Shown here: piece by piece, positions 16,622 to 25,400 of the stretch
How the letters are laid out: each line of letters opens with the position of its first letter
How positions within the stretch are numbered: the first letter of the stretch is position 1
IMG/VR virus record: IMGVR_UViG_3300030020_000016
Span: 1-62,676 of that record
Source of the DNA: a virus
Strand: one strand, 5' to 3'
DNA length: 62,676 bases
Notes under the pieces: model-generated
Told to the model about the DNA's origin: nothing
Database searches by the model: none
Seen by the model: only the letters and a program-made list of their open reading frames with translations
Made by a program: the position numbers and the translations under genes

Positions 16622-16708
16622 CTACCAACTCCAAACCGTAAAGATTATGGCGAATGCTAAGGCGATGATAAGCAAAACGTTAATTCCGTGTGGCGTTAAA
16701 TATTTCAT
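16622..16708 (-). CDS. mini membrane protein (28 aa)
   Basis: MKYLTPHGINVLLIIALAFA continues as one transmembrane helix ending in WSW. GGAGGG lies 8 nt before the ATG, and the start overlaps the previous stop (ATGA). Too short for homology; translation signals are the support. Confidence 0.5.
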   Translation of the reverse strand: MKYLTPHGINVLLIIALAFAIIFTVWSW

Positions 16709-16932
16709 GAAGTTACCCTCCCATTCCATTTTTCAACTAATCCGTAATATTCTTTTCCTCCCTGATCGTCTTTTGGGAATAAATTGCTTTCCATAAATAC
16801 GCGGCAATGACATTCGTTTTTACCACGACCACCATGAACTCCATAATAATTAAAACCGTCTGTACTTATTTTAGCAATACTTACCGTTTTACCACAGAAA
16901 GGACAATTGCTTAACTTGGCTTTATTAATCAT
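16705..16932 (-). CDS. Lar-like zinc-ribbon protein (75 aa)
   Basis: LSNCPFCGKTVSIAK...CHC...GLVEKWNGR matches the CPFCG...C.C...WN.R architecture of Lar-type restriction-alleviation proteins. It is the second such gene here (see 11676-12011). Confidence 0.7.
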   Translation of the reverse strand: MINKAKLSNCPFCGKTVSIAKISTDGFNYYGVHGGRGKNECHCRVFMESNLFPKDDQGGKEYYGLVEKWNGRVTS

Positions 16933-17027
16933 GAGCCGATCACCGCTAGAAAAACCAATACTGCTGCGATTATGCCACTTTCAATGTTTCCGTTGTGCTG
17001 TTGGTCGTACCGTTCGCGCAATGTCAT
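16929..17027 (-). CDS. mini membrane protein (32 aa)
   Basis: MTLRERYDQQHNGNIESG followed by one hydrophobic helix. Its start overlaps the upstream stop as TAATG and its stop overlaps the next start as ATGA, so ribosomes would re-initiate through it. Confidence 0.5.
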   Translation of the reverse strand: MTLRERYDQQHNGNIESGIIAAVLVFLAVIGS

Positions 17028-17248
17028 TATAATTCGCTCCCATTTGTAAATTCAAATTCGTGTTCGATTATTGAAGTATGAATATCAGTAATTTCGGATG
17101 TTGGTTTGCAGTAGCTATTTAATGCAGCTTTAATTTCTTCTGATATTGTTTGAATCTGTAAAGGTGTGTGAACTAATTTAGTTGTAACTGTTTCAGATTT
17201 ACCAGCTACTATTGTAATTTTTATTTTCCATATCTTAAATTTTTCCAT
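17027..17248 (-). CDS. hypothetical protein (73 aa)
   Basis: A beta-rich small protein (MEKFKIWKIKITIVAGKSE...). A GGGGTG site precedes the ATG. Two DnaA-box-like sequences lie just upstream. No family recognised. Confidence 0.55.
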   Translation of the reverse strand: MEKFKIWKIKITIVAGKSETVTTKLVHTPLQIQTISEEIKAALNSYCKPTSEITDIHTSIIEHEFEFTNGSEL

Positions 17249-17262
17249 AAGTTATTCACCCC

Positions 17263-17283
17263 TGTTGATAATTTTGTGGATAA
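17263..17283 (-). promoter_or_regulatory. two DnaA-box-like sites
   Basis: On the minus strand TTATCCACA (17275-17283, exact consensus) and TTATCAACA (17263-17271, one mismatch), 12 bp apart. They overlap the 3' end of the Rha gene, so they may be partly coding-constrained. Possible host DnaA binding near early replication genes. Confidence 0.4.
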
Positions 17284-17284
17284 T

Positions 17285-17983
17285 TTATTTCTTTTCAATC
17301 CATGATCTGATATAATTAAGGCAGGAATTAAAATCTTTTTGCTTAACATCTGTATAAGACGAAACAGCAAACCTATCTTTGATTTCACGGTGAAGTGCTG
17401 AAAAATATTGACGCTTACGTTTTGAATAAACAATACCACGAATAAAATCGTCGTTTTTTTCATCATATGAATTTTCATCTAGTCGTGTGTACACTCGCAC
17501 GGCTATTTCTTTTTGCAGTTTTCGTTGTGCCGCGTGATCGATTGTGAGTTGGTTGTCAAGCTTTTCACTGATTACTTTAATTTCCGTATCATGAGTATCG
17601 ACGCGCTCAGTAATTTTGCTTTGAAGTCTAAGGGTTTCAATTAAAATTTCTTGCTGTGTCATTTTGGGAAGGTTGCTAGAAGCTTGCTCTTCTATTTCGT
17701 TAAATGCGTTAATATATTTTACTTTCCATTCTAGCGCATCTTTTCCAGTAAACCCCATTGCTAAAAGTGAAAATCCATCACGATTCATTAAATATATTTT
17801 TTGGTTTCTGCCGTACATATCAGGTGCATATGTTTCTGAAAACATCGGCTCAATATTGAGCACATCTTTTTTGATAGATTCTATATCTCTTAAAACGTTT
17901 TTATGTTCTTTGCCAAATTTAGCGGCTACGTTTCTACTTGACACTATAACTTTCCCATTTAATATTTCTACTAAGTTTCCCAT
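17285..17983 (-). CDS. rha: Rha-family antirepressor with ORF6C-type C-terminus
   Basis: A 232-aa protein. Rha domain: VSSRNVAAKFGKEHKNVLRD, YLMNRDGFSLLAMGFTG, WKVKYINAFNEIE. A helical linker and a C-terminal DNA-binding region typical of antirepressors (AVRVYTRLDENSYDEKNDD...) follow. Rha proteins interfere with infection unless regulated; fusions to such C-termini act as antirepressors. Start ATG 17983 follows AGGAG; the longer frame to 18016 overlaps the upstream gene. Confidence 0.85.
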   Translation of the reverse strand: MGNLVEILNGKVIVSSRNVAAKFGKEHKNVLRDIESIKKDVLNIEPMFSETYAPDMYGRNQKIYLMNRDGFSLLAMGFTGKDALEWKVKYINAFNEIEEQASSNLPKMTQQEILIETLRLQSKITERVDTHDTEIKVISEKLDNQLTIDHAAQRKLQKEIAVRVYTRLDENSYDEKNDDFIRGIVYSKRKRQYFSALHREIKDRFAVSSYTDVKQKDFNSCLNYIRSWIEKK

Positions 17984-17985
17984 AA

Positions 17986-18342
17986 TCATTCTCCTTTTTT
18001 TAAATAATCGCACCATTGAATAAAACTATCCACAATTGGTTTTTGATTTGTGCTATCAGCCCATCCGCAAAACCCGATAAACCCTTCCGCGTTAAACGAT
18101 ATACATTCACGATTAGTAAAATAGCTACCATTTACACGTAAAAAGCATGTAATTAAATCACCATTTGTTTTGTATTTACTTTTTATTTTTTCCGACATTC
18201 GCAATGATATTTCTGTACTTTTGCGAAGCTTTTTTAATGTTTTGTTAAGCATCATAATCAATATGCAAATGTCACCACTATCTATATCGTCGTAAGATAA
18301 CTTACAGTCTTTAAAATATTGTCTGGCTTTTTCGCTTGTCAT
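17986..18342 (-). CDS. hypothetical protein (118 aa)
   Basis: MTSEKARQYFKDCKLSYDDI..., helical N-terminus then a beta-rich end with FNAEGFIGFCGWAD. It abuts the Rha gene. No recognised family. Confidence 0.6.
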   Translation of the reverse strand: MTSEKARQYFKDCKLSYDDIDSGDICILIMMLNKTLKKLRKSTEISLRMSEKIKSKYKTNGDLITCFLRVNGSYFTNRECISFNAEGFIGFCGWADSTNQKPIVDSFIQWCDYLKKGE

Positions 18343-18363
18343 GCTGTGCCTCCATTATTTTTA

Positions 18364-18519
18364 TTAAATAAATTCTTTCATGACTGTTCCTTTTTTTAGC
18401 TGTTTGAGAAGCATAATTCGCAAAACCTGTACCATCGGGATACCTTCTCGTTTACATAACTCCTTAAACTGTTTTTTTTCTGCCGGTGCTGCGTAAAATG
18501 TTATTCTTTCTAATTCCAT
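18364..18519 (-). CDS. ribbon-helix-helix-like protein (51 aa)
   Basis: MELERITFYAAPAEKKQFKE, then KREGIPMVQVLRIMLLKQLK: a beta-strand plus two helices, the layout of Arc/MetJ-type DNA-binding proteins. AAGGGGGTG precedes the ATG. It is the first gene of the leftward early operon, behind an AT-rich promoter-like region (18520-18610), so it may be its regulator. Confidence 0.65.
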   Translation of the reverse strand: MELERITFYAAPAEKKQFKELCKREGIPMVQVLRIMLLKQLKKGTVMKEFI

Positions 18520-18612
18520 TTGTTTACACCCCCTTTCTATATTTATATACTATCACTATTGTTTTAAAATTGCAATACTTATTTTTACAAAATTAATTAA
18601 AAATATGCAAAC

Positions 18613-18642
18613 AAAAAAAACCCCCGCCAATTAAGACGAGGG
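18613..18642 (-). terminator. rho-independent terminator of late operon
   Basis: Minus strand: CCCTCG/CGGGGG stem (18621-18642) followed by eight T (18613-18620). It closes the structural/lysis operon and separates it from the early operon. Confidence 0.8.
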
Positions 18643-18663
18643 CTAGTAGTTTTACAGGTTTTA

Positions 18664-19317
18664 TTATTTAATTTTAGCGATTAATTTTGAGATTGCGCTT
18701 GAGTCGCCAGCACTAGCTAAAACGACCAACGTTTTAAGAACAATAACTTCAAACGGGTCGCGAACATCTTTCACGTACCAACTTTTAGAATCTCCGTTTT
18801 CTTCAGCTGTCAATCTTGTAATTTCCGTATCAGCCCAAAGAATACCTTTTTGAAGTAATGCTGAATTTTCGGTAGTCAATGTAGTCGTAACTGCTGCCAC
18901 TGCCGCCGTAGTGATTACGCTTTTTGCTGTTTCCACGGTATCTGCTGTCATAACAATATTCACCACTTCCGTTTGTGCGTCATTAGCCGTTACTGTAACC
19001 GCTGTGCCTGTGTATCCTGTAAGTGTTGGAGTGAATGTATAAGAATCTCCAGCCGTCAAGCCGCTAAGAGTAACGGTACCATCTGTGCCTGTTACTGCTG
19101 GTGTCGGTGTAACTGCACCAATTTGATAAGCTAACGAAACCCCTACTAATGGTTTTTCTGCTGAATCTTTTGCTATAATTTGAATTGTTGACATATAATT
19201 TTCCTTCTTTTCTGTTATTTTATTCATTAGGTATTCTAATAGGTTCGGCATGTATTTATCTGCCGCTTTCAGTACGTACGGTAATATCCATTTTAATATC
19301 GGCGTTAGGTATTGCAC
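18664..19317 (-). CDS. Ig-like/transthyretin-like domain protein at end of late operon
   Basis: GTG 19317 follows AGGAGG at 6 nt. Residues 1-41 form an amphipathic/hydrophobic segment (LTPILKWILPYVLKAADKYM). From an internal MSTIQIIAKDS (19194, own AAGAAGG site) comes a beta-sandwich carboxypeptidase-regulatory-like domain (GVSLAYQIG...GTDGTVTLSGLTAGDSYTF), then an Ala/Thr-rich helix. It could be made in two forms. The position next to the lytic enzymes makes a holin or surface role possible; neither is proven. Confidence 0.6.
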   Translation of the reverse strand: MQYLTPILKWILPYVLKAADKYMPNLLEYLMNKITEKKENYMSTIQIIAKDSAEKPLVGVSLAYQIGAVTPTPAVTGTDGTVTLSGLTAGDSYTFTPTLTGYTGTAVTVTANDAQTEVVNIVMTADTVETAKSVITTAAVAAVTTTLTTENSALLQKGILWADTEITRLTAEENGDSKSWYVKDVRDPFEVIVLKTLVVLASAGDSSAISKLIAKIK

Positions 19318-19368
19318 AACATTCCTCCTTACATACAAAATCCAAAAGTTTCCCTTTCTTTTATTTTT

Positions 19369-19485
19369 CTAGCAGCTATAGCATTTTTTAATATTTCTTA
19401 TTCTGCCACATTTGCATTTACATTGCGCATAAGCTTTGTCAAAAGACATTACGGTCCAATAATTAAATTTATCACCAATATGCAT
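19369..19485 (-). CDS. 38-aa zinc-ribbon peptide, HNH-endonuclease-N-terminus-like
   Basis: MHIGDKFNYWTVMSFDKAYA then CKCKCGRIRNIKKCYSC. This is the same fold and spacing as the N-terminal zinc ribbons of the two free-standing HNH genes here (CMCKCGN...SCGC). GGAGG lies 6 nt before the ATG and the gene directly follows the upstream stop. Either a decayed endonuclease or an independent mini zinc protein. Confidence 0.6.
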   Translation of the reverse strand: MHIGDKFNYWTVMSFDKAYAQCKCKCGRIRNIKKCYSC

Positions 19486-19486
19486 A

Positions 19487-20014
19487 TTATACCTCCGATA
19501 ATTTACCAATCTTGTCTATGATACCAATTAAAATATTAGGTGTAATTGAGCTTGCCGGGACTGGTTCTCCGTCCGTGCTTGTATTGTTGATATTGAATCC
19601 ATAATCTCGCAAAACGGTCGTATCATCACCAGAACAATCATTTTCAGCGTCCGGTCCTGGAATAATCATACTAAACACCGTAAATACTAAACCACATACA
19701 AGAGCCTTGACTGAGTATTTTTGTCCTAGTAACCTTGCAAATGTAGCATCGCCACGTTTAATATCATCTTCGTTGCTAATGTGAAGCGTATAAATACGCA
19801 CATCTTTAGGATCATAGTGGTGTATACTATTGCCGATAAAGCCGTCTGATAAAGCTTCTTGAAACCTGTCATCAACAATTAATCCGCAGTGAGTCGGAAC
19901 AAAGTCAACGCCATTATCACCGTTTATTTCTTCCCCTAATATTTCAACTGCTTCAATTGCCCCTGAAAATAAACCAGTTCCATGTGTAAACACTACTTTA
20001 ATATCTTTACTCAT
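19487..20014 (-). CDS. permuted papain-like (YiiX/NlpC-type) hydrolase
   Basis: A 175-aa protein. Early HGTGLFSGAIEAVE, a PTHCGLIVDD strand, EALSDGF, and a late NDCSGDDTTVLRDYG place His before Cys in the order seen in permuted NlpC/P60-like enzymes. A hydrophobic stretch (LVCGLVFTVFSMIIPG) precedes the Cys. It overlaps the amidase gene by one base, so it is probably a second lysis or peptidoglycan enzyme. Confidence 0.6.
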   Translation of the reverse strand: MSKDIKVVFTHGTGLFSGAIEAVEILGEEINGDNGVDFVPTHCGLIVDDRFQEALSDGFIGNSIHHYDPKDVRIYTLHISNEDDIKRGDATFARLLGQKYSVKALVCGLVFTVFSMIIPGPDAENDCSGDDTTVLRDYGFNINNTSTDGEPVPASSITPNILIGIIDKIGKLSEV

Positions 20015-20610
20015 TATATCACACCTTTACTTCTATACCAATTTGCTTTGCCACGAAGAACATCACCGCCCCGGCTGCCATCCGTAGCATATGGATTGTA
20101 TTTTGGTGATTCATTGGTGCCAAGAAATTCTAAATCCCATCGTTCGACTGTTGATTTAGGACCGTACGGATCGTGAAGATTCGTAATTCCGTCTTCATTG
20201 TCAGCGGCTTCTCCGTGAGTCATTACGTAATCTTTGTCAATTGTCAAGTCTAGTGCATCGGCAACAACGGTAATTGCTTTTGACATTGATTCTATTTGCT
20301 GAACGGTTGGTGGTTCACTGCCTAAATTATCACTTGTAGCCCCCACACAGCACGCTAGAGATATACCAACTGCACCACTATTGCGATGATAAGTATGCGC
20401 TAAAACGTCGCTTAAATCATCAGTTGAAGCGTATAACGTGCCGTCTTTGTCAATGTTGATATGGTAATCATCGAAAAATTGACCATAATGTCCAGCGGAC
20501 CAATGAAGATAAATTTTAGGGTCTCGTTCTAACGCCTGTGCTTTATTCCAAATATCATCGTGTGCAGACAATGCCAATTGTTTTAATTCGTCAAAGGATA
20601 TCTGTTTCAA
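20014..20610 (-). CDS. endolysin, N-acetylmuramoyl-L-alanine amidase-like
   Basis: A 198-aa protein. YLHWSAGHYGQFFDDYHI, AHTYHRNSGAVGISLAC, TVQQIESMSKAITVVADAL and YVMTHGEAAD correspond to the strand/His/helix/His pattern of type-2 amidases, which cleave the peptide from MurNAc with zinc held by His residues. There is no signal peptide, so release needs a holin; several small membrane proteins sit just upstream. Confidence 0.8.
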   Translation of the reverse strand: MKQISFDELKQLALSAHDDIWNKAQALERDPKIYLHWSAGHYGQFFDDYHINIDKDGTLYASTDDLSDVLAHTYHRNSGAVGISLACCVGATSDNLGSEPPTVQQIESMSKAITVVADALDLTIDKDYVMTHGEAADNEDGITNLHDPYGPKSTVERWDLEFLGTNESPKYNPYATDGSRGGDVLRGKANWYRSKGVI

Positions 20611-20630
20611 GATAAATCATTCCTTTCTTA

Positions 20631-20819
20631 CTACGCTTTTATTTCTACAATAGTGTTTTCTTTGACATTAAACACGTCAACTTCATTATCACTGATAATT
20701 TTTACATTATCATCTGCCAAACTACCATCGACGTATAATCTAATGTTTGTTTTACCGAAAAATAAACCATCCGGCAATCTAAAAATTCCAGTTGTTCCGA
20801 TTCTGATAAGTTGTACCAC
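20631..20819 (-). CDS. small beta-rich protein (62 aa)
   Basis: MVQLIRIGTTGIFRLPDGLF... resembles an all-beta domain, reminiscent of small structural add-ons. No recognised family. Confidence 0.5.
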   Translation of the reverse strand: MVQLIRIGTTGIFRLPDGLFFGKTNIRLYVDGSLADDNVKIISDNEVDVFNVKENTIVEIKA

Positions 20820-20841
20820 GATATCACCCCTTTATTTTTTA

Positions 20842-21324
20842 TTAAATACTAATACTTAAAAACGAACATATAAAATGCGTAACTGCTGCAATTAATAATC
20901 CAACAATAATGTGCTTAATTCCTGACTTAATGGGAGTTTTTTTGCCGCCATCAGCCACACCTATGGTAAACATGGCGCAACCACATATTACTGTGACGTT
21001 TACAATCGCGTCCTCTGAGCCTAAAAATATAAATGGGATAATTGGTATAGACGCGCCTATTACAAACGCACAGAAAGAATATAGGGCGGCTTTAACTGCA
21101 TCTATGCGTTTATCATTAACTGTACTAAGAGATAGCCACTCACCCATTGCCATAGAAAAAGCACCAGCTATAATTCCAACGACGCCAGTTATAACAATTG
21201 CGTGGCTAGAAATTCCAGTGCCAAGAACACCCATAACAAAGTTAAAATTTGAGCATAACCCATCATTGATTGCAAGGATTGATGCTCGTAAAACATTTTT
21301 ATCGTTTGAAGATCGTGTTGTCAT
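20842..21324 (-). CDS. VIT1/CCC1-family metal transporter-like membrane protein
   Basis: A 160-aa protein. ILAINDGLCSNFNFVMGVLG, GIIAGAFSMAMGEWLSLSTV and two to three more membrane helices match VIT1/CCC1 Fe/Mn transporters, including the first-helix Asp and the M..GE motif of helix 2. The cytosolic Glu-rich metal-binding loop between helices 2 and 3 is absent, and it is shorter than the usual about 230 aa. It is ATGA-coupled to a DUF1003 gene. In a phage lysis module it could be a moron affecting metal or ion balance, or a co-opted holin-like pore; both are inference. Confidence 0.8.
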   Translation of the reverse strand: MTTRSSNDKNVLRASILAINDGLCSNFNFVMGVLGTGISSHAIVITGVVGIIAGAFSMAMGEWLSLSTVNDKRIDAVKAALYSFCAFVIGASIPIIPFIFLGSEDAIVNVTVICGCAMFTIGVADGGKKTPIKSGIKHIIVGLLIAAVTHFICSFLSISI

Positions 21325-21761
21325 TTGGTCACTTCCTTTTCAATAATTATTTTAGTCAGATAAATTAATTGATCCATAATAACTTTTATTTCTTTTTCTG
21401 CTTTTTTATTGGTTTGGTAATCTAGCTCTGCGCTCAACCTATCTTTTTCGGCTTGACGGTTTTGGCTCATCATGATTATAGGTGTGCTGTAAGCCGCTTC
21501 AAGGCTCATAACTAAATTAAGCAGTATAAATGGGTATGGATCGAATTGTTCTTGCGTAGAGAGAAAATACAGGTTTGCCATAGCCCATATGAATATGACT
21601 ATTGTTTGAATGATGATAAACTTCCAACAGCCATAACACCTACCAACTACATCAGCAAGCCGTTGCCCCATTGAAAGTTGTTCTATAAATTCTTCATTTA
21701 AGTTGATTGGTTCATCACCAGCATGACTATATCGTGTCGCTGGTCCTTCGTATTTAATCAA
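21321..21761 (-). CDS. DUF1003 membrane protein
   Basis: A 146-aa protein. QRLADVVGRCYGCWKFIIIQ, FDPYPFILLNLVMSLEAAYS, IIMMSQNRQAEKDRLSAELD are signature DUF1003 segments: two membrane helices followed by a charged cytosolic helix. DUF1003 proteins occur near metal and envelope-stress genes in bacteria; no molecular function is established. Translational coupling with the VIT1-like gene argues for a joint role. Confidence 0.85.
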   Translation of the reverse strand: MIKYEGPATRYSHAGDEPINLNEEFIEQLSMGQRLADVVGRCYGCWKFIIIQTIVIFIWAMANLYFLSTQEQFDPYPFILLNLVMSLEAAYSTPIIMMSQNRQAEKDRLSAELDYQTNKKAEKEIKVIMDQLIYLTKIIIEKEVTK

Positions 21762-21773
21762 ATGTTATACCTC

Positions 21774-22193
21774 CTACCTAGTACTGCCGTCAATTCTTGA
21801 AACAGTTGTAACAACTCCGTCTATGCGGCTAGTTACTTCTTGAAATTCCTGTTTAGTTACCATGTTTCGCTGAATGTCTACTACATCGGTACGAAGCTCC
21901 CCCATGTTGTGGCTGACTGCCTGTACTTGATCTTTAATTTCGACAATCTTTTCACTTTGAGCGGAAATCTCTTTGCGCTGTTCCACTATTGAATGACCAG
22001 TTGTTACCATTGAATCTTTTGTAGATTCCGTGTTGTCAGCGATTCTAACGATTGCTTTTGTGATTACCCATGCCAAATAGCTAACCGCCCCAATTGCTGC
22101 AATAGCAAACAAGAGGATAATTACCAGGCAAATTTTTAGTTCTGGTGTATCGCTTAGAATTTGTAATAATTGTAATGCTGTTGATGTCGTCAT
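21774..22193 (-). CDS. membrane-anchored coiled-coil protein
   Basis: A 139-aa protein: one membrane helix (about residues 18-46), then a long coiled coil (SIVEQRKEISAQSEKIVEIK, VDIQRNMVTKQEF). In the lysis module this layout suggests a holin accessory or spanin-like protein; no family-level match can be claimed. Confidence 0.6.
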   Translation of the reverse strand: MTTSTALQLLQILSDTPELKICLVIILLFAIAAIGAVSYLAWVITKAIVRIADNTESTKDSMVTTGHSIVEQRKEISAQSEKIVEIKDQVQAVSHNMGELRTDVVDIQRNMVTKQEFQEVTSRIDGVVTTVSRIDGSTR

Positions 22194-22194
22194 A

Positions 22195-22398
22195 TCATCG
22201 CTCCTTGCTAAATCCCATTATTTTATGGTTCTCCTTTTCGATTTTAGATGATGTTTCTTTTGATATTAAATCGGTCGGTATTTCTTTCACAATTACGGAT
22301 ATTTTTTTCCTGCGCATAAATAAAAGGGCTACATTTAATAGCCCTGATATTGCGAGTAAAATCCAATACAAATATAATAAATTTTTAGTTACATACAT
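22195..22398 (-). CDS. small membrane protein (67 aa)
   Basis: One N-terminal membrane helix (LYLYWILLAISGLLNVALLF) then a basic RRKK and a charged tail. Candidate holin or anti-holin by position after the fibre gene. Confidence 0.55.
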   Translation of the reverse strand: MYVTKNLLYLYWILLAISGLLNVALLFMRRKKISVIVKEIPTDLISKETSSKIEKENHKIMGFSKER

Positions 22399-22412
22399 AA
22401 TTAAATCACCTA

Positions 22413-25400
22413 TTATTTTAATACTACTTGAATTATATTTGTACTAACGCGTTTAATTACGCGATACCCAGTTGTTGAGATTGTCGCAATACCACTATCA
22501 TTAGATTTACAGTACCCATTGACAACACATGTTCCGTCGTCTCTTACTAATAATTTCCCCATCATTCCAACTGGAGACCATTCAGGACGATCTTCACGAG
22601 GTGTATATATTTTTGTACTATCCCATAGTGGATTATATATTGGTTGTAATTCTGTATGCGCAGGAGTGCCTACGGTGGCTGTTACATCTATATCGCGGTA
22701 TTGAACGCGTCCGAAATCATCTAACAAATATTTATTAGACCAATCGTCTTGCTTGCTATCTCCGATAACAGATGGGGTTGCAGAGACTACCCCAAGAATA
22801 TAACTATCAGTAGACGATGCTTTTCTAATCATCTCACCGATTAAAGTCACAAAATAGCCAACCCTGTCTTCTTTGTTAGAATTTAAATCTTCCCACTCAA
22901 AATATTCAGCATAATCTGCCCCACTTGAGTTAAATGCAGATAACCCGTATGTTGCGCCTGCAAATGTTACTCTAAAAGCGTTGCCAGTAGCATCTGCACC
23001 AGTCCCATTACCAATAACAAAGGCTGTAGCCGAAGAATCATAAGCAGAATTATTTCCTAATGTTATGTTATTATAGTTACCCATTGCGTGGGAAGCAAAA
23101 GCGGTTGCCATTGTTCCGAAACCTTCCGTGTGAGATGAATTGCCCGCCGCTATTGTTGCCGTCCCCTCGGCATGAGTAACTGAATCAATCCCAACTGAAT
23201 TCCAGAAAGCATAGCGCCAGTCTATATTGGGTGTTCCTCCACTAATGGTTATAGTCCTGTATGATATGGCAGTTACAGTAACGGTTAAAGGAGTAGAAGT
23301 TGTTAACCAAATAATTAGACTAGCACCAACACTAAAACTAGGCGTAGAAAATAACGTAATAGTTGTAGTAGTATTTAAGGATCTATTTATATTGTATGCT
23401 ACACTAGGATAAGCTATAGACCAATGCCCTTCTGCATGAGAATCTATTCCTGCCAATGTAGCCTCCCCTTCTGCGTGGGCGTTTTGGTCATTGGCGTTTG
23501 TAACAGTACCTTCTGCGTGAGAATATTGCCCAGTCGCCTGATTATTATCTAAATCGTTAAATATCTCAGCTTGATATGCTAATCGCTTCACGGATTCACT
23601 GTAACTATCATAAGTTCTATAATAAGCGTCCGAAACATCTAGTAGATTAGTAGTTGCAATGATTTGAACGGTATCCGTAAGTGTTACAGACGCGCCATTT
23701 AAAATAACGGCATGACTTGTACCTGTTGTCCAAACCGCATATGTTATCATGTTCGTGTCTTTATCCATTAACTTCATAATATAGTCGTCTTTGTTCGTAT
23801 TTGGTTGTCTTCCGATAAACACACTATTAAGTTGTGCATTCATAAACGTTGATAAAGATGTAGCTATAGCTAATGCGCCACCACCATTAGCAGTTGTATC
23901 TAATATTCCAAACCAATCTTCATTTGACGTAGTATTTACTCTTGCAGTTTGAGTTGTATATATAAATACTTTTGTTGATCTAGAGGCTAACGCACATAAT
24001 ATATATCTAATAATATATTTTGCCCTAGTTGATTCACTAACGTTTGTCCCTGTGTATGCTAACCCTGGAGCAGAAGAAAATCCAAATTCCGTTATATATA
24101 TTGGAATATCAGCTGTTGTGTACCTACGAATAATTGTCCTAACTTGATGTATTGCATCAATTACGTTTTCGGGTGGTCCTTCATACAAATGTATGGAAAT
24201 GGCATCTGTATAATCAAGTAAACCCAACTCACAAACTTTCGCAAACCAATACGAAGGACCGTAAGCATCAGGCATACACACAATAGCCGTTGGGTCAGCG
24301 GCTTTAATTGCATTGTACATATCCTTAACCATATTTACATAAATTATAGGGTTAGCCCCATAGTGTTCCGAATCAACAACATCGGGCTCATTCCAAAAGC
24401 TATACATATATCCATTACCTGCATATCTTGTAGCTACAGCAGTTACGTAAGCTAAATGTGCCGCAATAGCTGTAGTTGTGATAATGGCTGTAGTGTTCGA
24501 TGATGCTCCGTATAGTGTATTATTTCCATCAAGACCTATATACAGTTTTTCTCCAAGAGACTTTGCGTTTGCTACTATGGCATCAAATCCAGTAAAATTA
24601 TAAACACCAAGTACAGACTCTACACTTGCCCAAAATGGTGATAACCTAACGTTTCTAATACCCATTGATGTAATCCAGTTTCCTACGCCACTTGATCCAC
24701 CATTGATTCCAACAAATCCATCTAGTTTTGTAAATGTAGATTTTAAGCTTGTTAATTGCGGGTCAACGATATTTTTAGAATGATCTAATAAATTATATTT
24801 TATTATTCTAATATCTGTAACAACCCCTGTTGTAGCCCCCGCAGCAACCGTAATATTGGCAATTCCCTGACCATTTGTTGGAAGCGTCGGAACAACCGGA
24901 TTAACCGAAGGTGTCCCTGCTAAATAAGTCACAACCCCAACCGATGAAATATAAATCAAATCTACCCTTGCATTAGTCGCATCTGCTGTGGGAATTGTTA
25001 ACGTACTTTGCGTAGGCGTATATCTATTACCATTCGCCATATGAATTATACCAGCCGCAACGGTAGCAGTCATACCGCTAACAGTTGTTGATAATCCGCT
25101 AATTACTCCGTATCCTGTTGATTCTTCTAACGTTACAGGGTTATTTACTGCTTGTAAATTATAATTTACACAAGTCCAAATGCCTGATCCTTCCGAAACA
25201 AATTCCATAGAATCTCCAGCCGAAACAGTTAAGCTTGTTGCGTTTGGAAGAACGATTGCACTTGTTGAATACATAATTGTCGGTGTTCCTTGAAATAATA
25301 TAATTCGTCTTGCACCTATGGGGGCTGTATCAAACGCAGTAATAGCCGTTGACCCTGTGACAATTATTTCGTTTGTATTGGCTGCACCGATATTTAATGT

